Shown here in pieces: positions 15,621 to 23,003 of a DNA stretch of 36,942 bases. Source of the stretch: Bacillota bacterium (GTDB lineage Bacteria; Bacillota; Limnochordia; Darwinibacteriales; DTU012); contig JAAYMV010000054.1 of assembly GCA_012521185.1 (NCBI GenBank), positions 1 to 36,942 of the forward strand. Direction: 5' to 3'. A program made the translations under genes and the position numbers. A model generated the notes under the pieces. That model ran no database searches and was not told the origin of the DNA. It saw nothing but the letters and a program-made list of their open reading frames with translations. Every line of letters starts with the position of its first letter. Within the stretch, counting starts at the first letter, position 1.

Positions 15621-15648
15621 TATATGGGATAATTACGGTTAATGTCAA
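15619..15648 (-). promoter_or_regulatory. Promoter of the membrane 4Fe-4S protein gene
   Basis: TTGACA (15643-15648) and TATAAT (15619-15624) are separated by 18 bp, a near-consensus SigA promoter reading toward the minus-strand gene. The leader is short, about 35 bases. Confidence 0.75.
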
Positions 15649-15728
15649 CATTTTTCCAAAATCAGCTATTAGTAAAAATTTGAAACCAGGATAAACTAAC
15701 ATAGACAACATGTATTAGGAGGGATTTA

Positions 15729-16004
15729 ATGTACCAAACCTATCAAGAAACTACACAAGGACGAGTCAACGAACCACCGAAAACAATAACCAAGAAAGAT
15801 TTATTGTACCTACAGGATGCTTTGTCTTGGGAGTTATTAGCTTGCAAAAAAGCCAATCATTTTGCTGAAGAATGTCAAGATCCGAAACTCAAAAAATGTC
15901 TCGTGGAAATCGGAAAAAGGCATCAACAAAATTATCAGGTGCTATTAAATCACGTTCAACCTCAATTTGCTCAGCAACAATACAATCAATTTAGCCAAAT
16001 CTAA
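15729..16004 (+). CDS. Small spore coat-associated protein, CotF-like
   Basis: This 91-residue protein consists of a predicted helical hairpin (about 21-78, KKDLLYLQDALSWELLACKK...KRHQQNYQVLLNHV) with a Gln/Asn/Tyr-rich tail (FAQQQYNQFSQI). This arrangement is seen in small ferritin-like coat proteins encoded next to CotF in spore-forming Clostridia. ATG follows TAGGAGGGATTTA. It is cotranscribed with the next gene, 16 bases away, which has an almost identical ribosome binding site (TAGGAGGGATTTT). I see no convincing SigK promoter; CATAGACA near 15700 is only a weak match. Assignment as coat protein is by resemblance and context. Confidence 0.7.
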   Translation: MYQTYQETTQGRVNEPPKTITKKDLLYLQDALSWELLACKKANHFAEECQDPKLKKCLVEIGKRHQQNYQVLLNHVQPQFAQQQYNQFSQI

Positions 16005-16020
16005 CACTAGGAGGGATTTT

Positions 16021-16437
16021 GTGAATCAAAATTATCAGCAACGATATCCATCACAACCACAATATCAGCAACAAAACCAATATCAACAGTCGAATCAATA
16101 TCAAACAAATAATTTTTCTCAAGCAAAAAGTACACAAATGAGTGATAGAGATCGAATCAATGATATGCTAGCGACCGAAAAGCATTTAACCGATGCTTAT
16201 AATGTTTTTGTACGGGAAGCTAGCCATCGTGAGCTATATCAAGACACTTTGCAAATTCTAAATAATACCCATCAATCAGCTCGCGATTTATTTAATGAAA
16301 TGTACAGCCAAGGCTGGTATAACGTTCAGGCTGAAACAGCCCAAGAAGTCGCAAAAGTACAGCAAAAATTCTCCAATTATCAAACACAACTTCCAAACAC
16401 AAATAGTTTCCAAACTTATCAAAATCAAATCTATTAG
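16021..16437 (+). CDS. Spore coat protein CotF family with Q/N/Y-rich N-terminus
   Basis: This protein of 138 residues starts at GTG, 5 bases after GGAGGG. The open frame extends further upstream through the previous gene, but there is no initiation signal there. Residues 1-45 or so are dominated by Gln, Asn and Tyr with repeated YQQ/NQYQ units. The rest (SDRDRINDMLATEKHLTDAYNVF...ETAQEVAKVQQKF) matches the CotF domain, a ferritin-like helical bundle found in the spore coat of Bacillus and Clostridia. A bidirectional terminator follows directly. Confidence 0.82.
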   Translation: MNQNYQQRYPSQPQYQQQNQYQQSNQYQTNNFSQAKSTQMSDRDRINDMLATEKHLTDAYNVFVREASHRELYQDTLQILNNTHQSARDLFNEMYSQGWYNVQAETAQEVAKVQQKFSNYQTQLPNTNSFQTYQNQIY

Positions 16438-16440
16438 AGC

Positions 16441-16477
16441 AAAAAAAGGCTATTGGTCAAAACCGATAGCCTTTTCT
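16441..16477. terminator. Bidirectional terminator between cotF-like and tkt
   Basis: A 9-bp stem with one G·U pair (GGCTATTGG 16448-16456, CCGATAGCC 16463-16471) has a 6-base loop, a 7-base A run on the left and TTTTCT on the right. It can end the plus-strand coat operon and the minus-strand transketolase transcript. Confidence 0.88.
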
Positions 16478-16486
16478 ACATTACAT

Positions 16487-18463
16487 TTATTCGTTTAATA
16501 AGTCTTTAGCCGCTTCGGCAACTTTTTCTGGAACAAAGCCAAAGAACTCACCAACGGCTTTAGCTGGTCCACTAACACCAAAGCGATCTAAAGAGAACAC
16601 CCTAATATTTGCTCCAGGGCTAATGCTATACCAACCACTACCAACACCAACCTCCATAGCCAAAATTGGTTTTGATGGTGGAATAACACTATCTCTGTAA
16701 GCCTTATCTTGTTTCATAAACTCTTCACGACATGGTACAGAAACTACTCTGACACCATACCCTTCTGCCTCTAAAAGTTTAGCAGTATCAATGGCTAAAC
16801 TAACTTCACTTCCAGCAGCAACTAAAGTAATATCCAAGTTATCCTTTTCATGATAAATCACATAGCCGCCTTTAGAAAAGTCAAGGTCAGCCGGTTTTGG
16901 CAGTACAGGTAATCCTTGACGAGTAAGAATTAATGCACTTGGTCCATCTAAACGCTTGATTACTTCTAACCAAGCGTAGACAGTTTCTTCAGCATCTGCT
17001 GGACGGTAAACGTTAACATTAGGAATGATCCGCAACGCTTCAATATGCTCAATTGGCTGGTGAGTAGGTCCATCTTCGCCTACATAAATAGAATCATGAG
17101 TTAAGACATAAATAACTGGTTGATTCATTAAAGCAGATAATCGAACGGCAGGTCGCAAATAATCTGAGAAAACCAAAAAAGTTGCCCCAAATACACGTAA
17201 ACCACCAGCTAAACTCATACCATTTAAAATCGCAGCCATAGCATGCTCACGCACACCGAAATTAAAGTTTCGACCAGAAAAGTCGCCAGCTTTAATATTG
17301 CTATATCCTTCTAAATGGGTGTTGTTAGAAGGTGCTAAGTCGGCAGAGCCACCGACAAGATACGGAATTTCTTTTGCTAAAGCATTTAACACCTTACCAC
17401 TAGCTGCTCTTGTTGCTAGTGAAGTACCAACTTCAAACTTAGGCAATCTATCTACTAAGTCATCAGGTAAAGTGTGATTAAATGCTTCATCCCAGGCAGC
17501 TCTTAGTTCTGGATATTCTGTGCTCCATTTTGCAAACATTTCTTCCCATTCTTTTTGCAAAGCTGCTCCTTTTGCTAGCACTTGTTTTCTGGCTTCTTTG
17601 GCTTCTTCAGAAACATAGAAGTCCTCATCAGGCAAGCCAAGAGCCTGCTTCATAGCTTTAATTTCATCTTCACCTAATGGAGCACCATGAATTGAAGCAG
17701 TTCCAACTTTATTAGGAGCTCCTTGACCAATCTTAGTTTTAGCAATAATTAAACTTGGTGCCTCTTCATTTGCTTTTGCATTTTCGATAGCTTGTTTAAT
17801 TTGAGCAAAATCATGTCCATCAATTTCTTGCACATGCCAACCATATGCTAAATAGCGATCTTTGACTGATTCACTAAATGCTAAATCAGTGCTTCCTTCA
17901 ATAGTAATGTTATTAGAATCATAAATAACGATCAACTTATCTAATTTCAAATGACCAGCTAAGGATGCAGCTTCGGAAGTAATACCTTCCATCATACAGC
18001 CATCCCCAGATAAAACATATGTATAATAATCGATAATTGGGAAGCCTGGTCGATTAAAACGAGCAGCTAACATTTTCTCACTAATAGCCATTCCAACGCC
18101 ATTAGCAAAACCCTGTCCTAAAGGTCCTGTTGTTGTTTCCACACCTTCTGTATGTCCATACTCTGGATGCCCTGGTGTTAATGAGTTAAGCTGTCTAAAT
18201 TGTTTTAGTTCTTCATATGGTAAATTGTAACCTGATAGATGCAATAGTGAATATAGTAGCATGGAACCATGACCAGCTGAAAGAATGAAACGGTCTCTGT
18301 TTGCCCACTTAGGATCTTGTGGATTATGTTTTAAGCAGTCAAAATAGATTGTCGTTCCTATTTCAGCGCAGCCTAAAGGCAAACCAGGATGTCCTGATTT
18401 CGCTTTTTCAACTGCATCAGCTGATAAACCACGGACAATATTCGCCACATTAGCTAAGTTCAT
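16487..18463 (-). CDS. tkt: Transketolase
   Basis: This thiamine-diphosphate enzyme of the non-oxidative pentose phosphate pathway is full length at 658 residues. Visible landmarks are [31 protein letters not shown], the cofactor motif [19 protein letters not shown] with the NN ending, and the pyrimidine-domain segments [14 protein letters not shown] and [21 protein letters not shown] is behind AAAGGTGG. The leader contains a perfect 13-bp inverted repeat about 26 bases before the start. It stands alone between terminators, which suggests its own promoter, but I could not pick a convincing one. Confidence 0.97.
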   Translation of the reverse strand: MNLANVANIVRGLSADAVEKAKSGHPGLPLGCAEIGTTIYFDCLKHNPQDPKWANRDRFILSAGHGSMLLYSLLHLSGYNLPYEELKQFRQLNSLTPGHPEYGHTEGVETTTGPLGQGFANGVGMAISEKMLAARFNRPGFPIIDYYTYVLSGDGCMMEGITSEAASLAGHLKLDKLIVIYDSNNITIEGSTDLAFSESVKDRYLAYGWHVQEIDGHDFAQIKQAIENAKANEEAPSLIIAKTKIGQGAPNKVGTASIHGAPLGEDEIKAMKQALGLPDEDFYVSEEAKEARKQVLAKGAALQKEWEEMFAKWSTEYPELRAAWDEAFNHTLPDDLVDRLPKFEVGTSLATRAASGKVLNALAKEIPYLVGGSADLAPSNNTHLEGYSNIKAGDFSGRNFNFGVREHAMAAILNGMSLAGGLRVFGATFLVFSDYLRPAVRLSALMNQPVIYVLTHDSIYVGEDGPTHQPIEHIEALRIIPNVNVYRPADAEETVYAWLEVIKRLDGPSALILTRQGLPVLPKPADLDFSKGGYVIYHEKDNLDITLVAAGSEVSLAIDTAKLLEAEGYGVRVVSVPCREEFMKQDKAYRDSVIPPSKPILAMEVGVGSGWYSISPGANIRVFSLDRFGVSGPAKAVGEFFGFVPEKVAEAAKDLLNE

Positions 18464-18488
18464 CTTCTAACCACCTTTTACATGTTAT

Positions 18489-18522
18489 TTTCGTAACTTA
18501 ATTTCAACCTTAAGTTACGAAA
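18489..18522. repeat. 13-bp inverted repeat in the tkt leader
   Basis: TTTCGTAACTTAA (18489-18501) and its exact complement TTAAGTTACGAAA (18510-18522) are separated by 8 bases. No T run follows on the minus strand, so it is not a standard terminator. It may be an operator or an mRNA hairpin controlling tkt. Confidence 0.6.
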
Positions 18523-18570
18523 GTCCTGCCTTAAAAGAACCATTTTATGTTAGTTTTACCATCTAGATAA

Positions 18571-18592
18571 TTTTAAACTCCCCGAAGGGAGT
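18571..18592 (-). terminator. Weak terminator after pduL
   Basis: On the minus strand ACTCCC-TTCG-GGGAGT (arms 18577-18582 and 18587-18592) forms a UUCG-capped stem followed by TTTAAAATT, a poor T tract. It lies 8 bases past the pduL stop and could be a partial terminator before tkt. Confidence 0.6.
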
Positions 18593-18600
18593 CTAATTTA

Positions 18601-19185
18601 TCAATTACTATAAACTTCTACTTCTTGGTTATTAGCAAGACCTGCTGCATTTGCTTCGTCAGTATCAATATGGAATTCTAAAACGAAGTCATCACGAACT
18701 CTAACTAAGACATTCTCAAAGACTAAACCTCTTTCACCATCTACTTTAACGGTTACTATATCTTTATCTTGTACGCCAAATTGCTCAGCATCAGCCGGAC
18801 TCATGTGAATATGTCTTAAAGCAATAATTACACCTTCGTCTAATTTGATTGAACCTTCTGGGCCAATGATTGTAACTCCTTCAGAACCTTCTAAAGCGCC
18901 AGAATCACGAACTGGTGGTCTTAATCCAAGAGCAAATGAATCAGTGCGTGAAATTTCCACTTGAGTTTTTGATCTGGTAGGTCCTAAGACCCGAACATTT
19001 TGAATAACACCTTTTTTTGTAGCAATGGTCAAAGTTTCTTCAGCAGCAAATTGACCTGTTTGCTTTAAATCTTTTACTGGTGTTAATTGATATCCTTTAC
19101 CAAATAATGTTTCTAAGTCTTCCTGGGATAAATGGATATGTCTATTTGAGATCCCGACAGGAACTTTTCCTATAAGTTTTGCCAA
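18601..19185 (-). CDS. pduL: PduL-type phosphate acyltransferase (phosphotransacetylase)
   Basis: This 194-residue zinc enzyme interconverts acyl-CoA and acyl phosphate. Zinc-binding histidines are visible in SNRHIHLS (H16, H18) and ALRHIHMSP (H125, H127), and the end VEVYS is typical. It lacks the N-terminal extension that targets PduL to bacterial microcompartments, so it should be a free housekeeping Pta. The start is TTG, 7 bases after GGAGG. No acetate kinase gene is adjacent. In this window it is the only enzyme that could turn the acyl-CoA products of the Bkd complex into acyl phosphates, but its preference for acetyl or propionyl over branched acyl groups is unknown. Confidence 0.9.
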   Translation of the reverse strand: MAKLIGKVPVGISNRHIHLSQEDLETLFGKGYQLTPVKDLKQTGQFAAEETLTIATKKGVIQNVRVLGPTRSKTQVEISRTDSFALGLRPPVRDSGALEGSEGVTIIGPEGSIKLDEGVIIALRHIHMSPADAEQFGVQDKDIVTVKVDGERGLVFENVLVRVRDDFVLEFHIDTDEANAAGLANNQEVEVYSN

Positions 19186-19218
19186 ATTACTTCCTCCTCA
19201 ATTTTGTAACTTTTTTCA

Positions 19219-19247
19219 CATTAATTATTCTACGACAATAATTAATG
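19219..19247. repeat. 11-bp inverted repeat upstream of pduL
   Basis: CATTAATTATT (19219-19229) and AATAATTAATG (19237-19247) are exact complements separated by 7 bases, about 35 bases before the pduL start codon. It is AT-rich and could be an operator for pduL. Confidence 0.5.
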
Positions 19248-19319
19248 GATTCCTGCAAAATTGCAGCACCATCACATATCATTTTACCATTCTTTTCTGT
19301 TTTTGGCTAGAATCAGATA

Positions 19320-19551
19320 AAAAAAGTAGACCTGGAACATCTCATTAACCTACTTAGGTTACAATTGAAATAGCAAGAAGGACAGGACTTGAACCAGCTC
19401 TCTAGTTCTGAGTTAAGCACTTCTGCTTGCATCCTCAACCCTTTTAGCTGGAGATATGTCTCATTATTTGACTTTACCAACAATAATATGTAAGTGATTT
19501 ACTAGGTCTTTTTAAAATTATAGGTTATAGTTTTGCCCTATTTTACCAACT
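19320..19551 (-). other. Non-coding stretch with tRNA-like fragment and terminator-like end
   Basis: There is no gene on either strand. On the minus strand GGTTCAAGTCCTGTC (plus 19383-19397) repeats exactly the T-arm segment of the tRNA-Trp gene 530 bases away. Around it a stretch of about 75 bases can be drawn as a badly mispaired tRNA cloverleaf. The strong local stem AAGCA-GAAG-TGCTT lies upstream, and CTACTTTTTTT with a distant AAGTAG could terminate a transcript near 19322-19360. This may be a decayed tRNA, an attachment-site remnant or an undescribed small RNA. Confidence 0.4.
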
Positions 19552-19719
19552 CTAAAATCTATTCGAAGAATCATGAGACTTATAACCATTATTCACTTCA
19601 TCAAATCCTATTGAGGTAATTAAATCGTCAATTAAAAGAAGGAGAGCATTTACATCATCAGATTTGATAAATTTATCAATATTGATAGCGTTTATGATAT
19701 TTTGGGCTTGTACAAACAT
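19552..19719 (-). CDS. Possible small or remnant protein of unknown function
   Basis: A frame open from 19755 to a TAG at 19552 encodes a sequence with ordinary amino acid composition and helical periodicity (KVMFVQAQNIINAINIDKF, then NALLLLIDDLITSIGFDEV). The only ATG in it, 19717-19719, gives 55 residues and has no Shine-Dalgarno sequence. The frame upstream of the ATG also reads like protein (SLAYRDAKV) before a stop at 19756-19758, which suggests a truncated gene rather than an intact small one. I do not recognise the family. It lies downstream of the tRNA-Trp terminator and between the tRNA and the tRNA-like fragment, consistent with a relic of an inserted element. Confidence 0.4.
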   Translation of the reverse strand: MFVQAQNIINAINIDKFIKSDDVNALLLLIDDLITSIGFDEVNNGYKSHDSSNRF

Positions 19720-19805
19720 AACTTTGGCATCCCGATACGCCAGTGAATGATCATTTTATAACAAATACTGTGAATCAGTAAATCAAACTGAAAGTCCGTC
19801 TCACT

Positions 19806-19837
19806 AAAAAATAAAAAAGTCCAGATTGATTCTGGAC
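19806..19837 (-). terminator. Terminator of the tRNA-Trp transcript
   Basis: On the minus strand a 7-bp stem (GTCCAGA/TCTGGAC, 19819-19825 and 19831-19837) with a 5-base loop is followed by TTTTTTATTTTTT. It lies about 70 bases past the 3' end of tRNA-Trp. Confidence 0.85.
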
Positions 19838-19907
19838 CTAAAATAACTTATTAATTTAATTGATTTGCCTAATTTTGCCATGGGCTTATCAAACAACCAA
19901 AACTAAA

Positions 19908-19983
19908 TGGCAGGGGAGACAGGACTTGAACCCGCAGCCCTCGGTTTTGGAGACCGATGCTCTACCAATTGAGCTACTCCCCT
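19908..19983 (-). tRNA. tRNA-Trp (anticodon CCA)
   Basis: This is a 76-base cloverleaf on the minus strand. The acceptor stem is AGGGGAG/CTCCCCT with discriminator G and an encoded CCA. The D arm is GCTC...GAGC. The anticodon stem TCGGT/ACCGA closes the loop CTCCAAA, with anticodon CCA. The T loop is TTCAAGT. It has its own promoter and terminator. Confidence 0.97.
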
Positions 19984-19994
19984 AACACAAAGTC

Positions 19995-20023
19995 AGTATA
20001 CCATACCTGTTAGTGCAGGTCAA
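19995..20023 (-). promoter_or_regulatory. Promoter of tRNA-Trp
   Basis: TTGACC (20018-20023) and TATACT (19995-20000) are 17 bp apart, ending 11 bases before the mature tRNA 5' end. Confidence 0.85.
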
Positions 20024-20073
20024 GGGGTTTTCTAATAAAATCCATTTTTTTCCGCCTTCTAACTGCAAATTTG

Positions 20074-20298
20074 TTATTTTATCCTAGTAATCTTTACCTT
20101 CCAATCAACAGGCCCTTCTTGTAAATATTCAAATTCATAAGAAGCTGAACGATCAGCTGCTAATTTGACTTTTAAAGGTTTGGGATCATGATCGTTGATA
20201 ATCAATACACTATCCCCTGGCTGTAGCTGATTAATTGAGCCAAAGATTAAGGGATGTTTTTTTAGTAAGGAAAGATTGCGGGCATCAACTGTCTTCAT
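20074..20298 (-). CDS. DUF2249 domain protein
   Basis: This small protein of 74 residues has the DUF2249 pattern: VDARNL near the start, a GxxxxLQPGDSVLIINDHDPKPL core, and FEYLQEGPVDWKVKI at the end. The fold is related to the SirA/TusA-like proteins, and family members are usually found with hemerythrin, DUF438 or nitric oxide/denitrification genes, but no activity is established. ATG 20296-20298 lies 9 bases after AAAGG; an ATG three codons upstream directly touches that sequence. It has a near-consensus promoter with an inverted repeat at the start region and stands alone. Confidence 0.85.
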   Translation of the reverse strand: MKTVDARNLSLLKKHPLIFGSINQLQPGDSVLIINDHDPKPLKVKLAADRSASYEFEYLQEGPVDWKVKITRIK

Positions 20299-20370
20299 CC
20301 TTGTCATCCTTTCTGATTTCCACCTAACGATAGGTTGTCCACGGTCAATAGTAATTTATACCTAAAGATT

Positions 20371-20421
20371 TATAACTACCTCGCTTAGTTATATTATATC
20401 TAAGGATAACAATACTGGCAA
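20371..20421 (-). promoter_or_regulatory. Promoter of the DUF2249 gene with overlapping inverted repeat
   Basis: TTGCCA (20416-20421) and TATAAT (20393-20398) are 17 bp apart. TATAACTA (20371-20378) and TAGTTATA (20386-20393) form an 8-bp inverted repeat with a 7-base centre that begins at the last base of the -10 box, the position of a typical repressor site. Confidence 0.65.
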
Positions 20422-20437
20422 GACTTTCCTAATAAAA

Positions 20438-20806
20438 TTATTCAGCAAATATTCCGCCGACAACACTACCTACAGCACCGATTATCCCCACTAAAATTAT
20501 CTTTTTGAATACCAACCAATCGGTAAGCAAATCTAATCTAGCTCGTAAGAGTGTCAACAGTAATACGTAAGCTATGCCAACTAGTGCTCCATTTAACCAG
20601 ATTTTCGTTGTTGATTTTTGACCTACATAAAAACCAGCCAATAATACACTAAAATAATTAAAGATGAGTAAAAGCCCTTCTGTCTCCTGCCAATCACTAA
20701 AGAATATTAAAATGGCCAGCAATATAGAAAAAAGAAGCATTGCTAAAAAGGCCGCGCAAAGCCCTTGAATTAACAAAGAAATTCTTAAGGCACTTTCGTT
20801 TTTCAC
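20438..20806 (-). CDS. TIGR04086-like small membrane protein (YrzE family)
   Basis: This protein of 122 residues has four predicted membrane helices (near residues 7-40, 46-60, 70-87 and 101-120) with short loops and a glycine-rich last helix (GIIGAVGSVVGGIFAE). The layout matches the TIGR04086/YrzE family of spore-forming Firmicutes, whose function is not known. GTG 20804-20806 is 7 bases after GGGGAGG; the open frame extends upstream through that ribosome site and is not the true start. It lies downstream of the EF-G-like gene but behind that gene's strong terminator. Confidence 0.72.
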   Translation of the reverse strand: MKNESALRISLLIQGLCAAFLAMLLFSILLAILIFFSDWQETEGLLLIFNYFSVLLAGFYVGQKSTTKIWLNGALVGIAYVLLLTLLRARLDLLTDWLVFKKIILVGIIGAVGSVVGGIFAE

Positions 20807-20852
20807 TTTAATTCCTCCCCTACTCAATCTTACTAAGGACTATGAGGAAAAA

Positions 20853-20887
20853 TAAAAAAATATGCAACTCCGAATGGAGTTGCATAT
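20853..20887 (-). terminator. Terminator of the EF-G-like gene
   Basis: A 12-bp perfect stem (ATATGCAACTCC/GGAGTTGCATAT) with a 4-base loop is followed on the minus strand by T7 and ATTTTT. It lies 11 bases past the stop codon. Confidence 0.95.
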
Positions 20888-20897
20888 TATCGTTTGC

Positions 20898-22967
20898 TTA
20901 AGATACGCTTTGATTGCTTTCCGCAATAATTTGTTCTGCTATTGGTTGGGGAACTTCTTCATAATGACTAAATTCTGTTGTAAATGAACCTCTTCCTTGA
21001 GTTATAGAACGTAAATCTATGGCGTACTTAAACATCTCAGCCATTGGCACTTGTGCTCTTATGACCTGATTACCATTTTGTGGATCCATACCTAAAATTC
21101 GTCCACGCTTTTTATTTAAGTCACCCATCACATCGCCCATATAGTGCTCAGGTACTATGATACTGACGTTTAAAATTGGCTCTAACAGAATAGGATTAGC
21201 TTCCATGAAGCCTTTCTTTAAGGCCATTGAAGCAGCAATTTTAAAGGCCATCTCTGAAGAGTCCACACTATGGTATGAACCATCATATAGTGAAACTTTA
21301 ATATTGACAATGGGATAGCCTGCTAAAATACCTTCTTCCATGGTTTCACGTATACCTTTTTCTACAGCAGGGATATATTGTTTTGGAACAGCTCCACCAA
21401 AAATATTATCGATAAATTCTAATTCATCATCTTCGTTATTGGAACCAGGGGAGATTTCAATCCAGACATGCCCATATTGACCACGACCACCAGATTGTTT
21501 TTTATGTTTACCTTCAACCTTAGCGGTGCCGGTAATTGTTTCACGATAAGGTACAGATGGAGTAGACAACTCGACTTGTGCACCAAACTTGCTTTCTAAA
21601 CGACTACACATAATCTCTAAGTGAAGTTCACCTAAACCAGAAATTAAAATCTCACTAGTCTCCACACTTTTCTCAACAGTAAAAGTTGGATCTTCTTCGG
21701 CAAGTCGTGCTAAACCACTTCCAATTTTATCCTCATCGCCTTTAGCTTTAGGCTGAACGGCCATAGTCATTACTGGTTTCGGGAATTCAATACCTTTGGC
21801 CACTACGGAGGCTTTTTTACTAGTTAATGTATCATTTGTATTGGTGTCTTGCAGCTTGGCAACTGCACCAAGATCACCAGGGCCAAGTTCATCAACTGGA
21901 ATATTTTCTTTCCCTTTCATGATAAACAGCTGGCCGATTCTCTCGTCTTTACCGGTGGTTGCATTATAAACGACACTGTCAGATTTTATTGTACCAGAGA
22001 GGACTTTGAAGAAAGTAAGTTTTCCAACGTAGGGGTCGGCTAGCGTTTTATATACTAATGCGCATAGACCTTCATCTGCGGTAGTAATTTTGACTTCTTC
22101 ACCATCTTTATTAATGCCTGTATATTCAACTTCTGCAGGACTTGGCATACAATAAACAATATAATTTAATAGCTGAGCTACACCTACATTACTAGTAGCA
22201 GAACCGCATAAAACGGGTACTACTTCACCTGTTTTAGTTCCAACTGCTAAGGCCTTTTTAATCTCTGCATCTGTTACTTCTTCGCCTTCTAAGTATTTCA
22301 TCATTAATTCATCGTCAGTGACTGAAACTGCTTCAATTAAAACATCACGAGCGCTTTCTATGTCACTAGCCATCTCGTCTGGAATAGTACCCTCAGCTAC
22401 ATTGTCACCATCCCAGAGATAAGCCTTTTGTTCAATTAAATCAACAAATCCTTTAAAATTCTCTGCATTACCAATTGGTAGTTGGACTGGAACAACCTGA
22501 GGCCCGTACATTTCTCTTAATTCATCAACTGCCTTAGCGAAGTTGGCATTTTCGCGCTCTAATTTATTAACAAAGACCATCCTAGGTAACTGGTATTGTT
22601 CAGCATAGTCCCAGGCTTTTTCCGTACCTACTTCAACACCAGAGGAAGCACAAACCACAAGTACTGCTCCGTCAGCTACCCGCAGAGAAGCAATTAAATC
22701 ACCTGCAAAATCAAAGTAACCTGGAGGATCCAAAATATTTATTTTATTTCCTTGCCATTCACAAGGAGCAGTGGCTAGATTTATACTAATCTGGCGTTTT
22801 ATTTCTTCAGCGTCAAAATCCATAATGCTTGTTCCATTGTCTACTCGTCCTAAGCGTTTACTAGATTTAGCTTCAAAAAGCATTGCCTCAGCTAAAGACG
22901 TCTTTCCTGCACCACTATGTGATACTAAAGCCACATTGCGTAATTGATCAGTCCTAAATTTGTTCAC
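20898..22967 (-). CDS. Elongation factor G paralogue (EF-G-like translational GTPase)
   Basis: This protein of 689 residues shares the five-domain EF-G layout. The P-loop is SHSGAGKT (16-23) in place of the usual AHIDAGKT. Switch I reads RQISI. G3 is DPPGYFDF (80-87) where EF-G proper has DTPGHVDF. G4 is NKLE (134-137) where NKMD is normal. Domain IV carries GGRGQYGHVWIEI and domain V the expected MGDVMGDLNKKRGRILGM. The histidine-to-tyrosine change is shared by the EF-G-2-like subfamily, but the proline in DPPG and the glutamate in NKLE are odd. GTG 22965-22967 lies 7 bases after GGAGGAG. It probably is not the main EF-G, as no rpsL, rpsG or tuf genes are adjacent. Its role is unknown. Confidence 0.85.
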   Translation of the reverse strand: MNKFRTDQLRNVALVSHSGAGKTSLAEAMLFEAKSSKRLGRVDNGTSIMDFDAEEIKRQISINLATAPCEWQGNKINILDPPGYFDFAGDLIASLRVADGAVLVVCASSGVEVGTEKAWDYAEQYQLPRMVFVNKLERENANFAKAVDELREMYGPQVVPVQLPIGNAENFKGFVDLIEQKAYLWDGDNVAEGTIPDEMASDIESARDVLIEAVSVTDDELMMKYLEGEEVTDAEIKKALAVGTKTGEVVPVLCGSATSNVGVAQLLNYIVYCMPSPAEVEYTGINKDGEEVKITTADEGLCALVYKTLADPYVGKLTFFKVLSGTIKSDSVVYNATTGKDERIGQLFIMKGKENIPVDELGPGDLGAVAKLQDTNTNDTLTSKKASVVAKGIEFPKPVMTMAVQPKAKGDEDKIGSGLARLAEEDPTFTVEKSVETSEILISGLGELHLEIMCSRLESKFGAQVELSTPSVPYRETITGTAKVEGKHKKQSGGRGQYGHVWIEISPGSNNEDDELEFIDNIFGGAVPKQYIPAVEKGIRETMEEGILAGYPIVNIKVSLYDGSYHSVDSSEMAFKIAASMALKKGFMEANPILLEPILNVSIIVPEHYMGDVMGDLNKKRGRILGMDPQNGNQVIRAQVPMAEMFKYAIDLRSITQGRGSFTTEFSHYEEVPQPIAEQIIAESNQSVS

Positions 22968-23003
22968 TAAATCTCCTCCTCTATCCCTCTGACGAATTTG
23001 GAA

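Noticed and set aside
15967-16020. Longer N-terminus of the CotF-family protein
   Set aside because: The frame extends into the previous gene without an initiation signal, whereas GTG 16021 has a strong one.
19186-20073. Insertion sequence or prophage remnant with its own recombinase
   Set aside because: No transposase or integrase motif and no terminal inverted repeats are present; only a short unknown frame and a tRNA fragment are seen.
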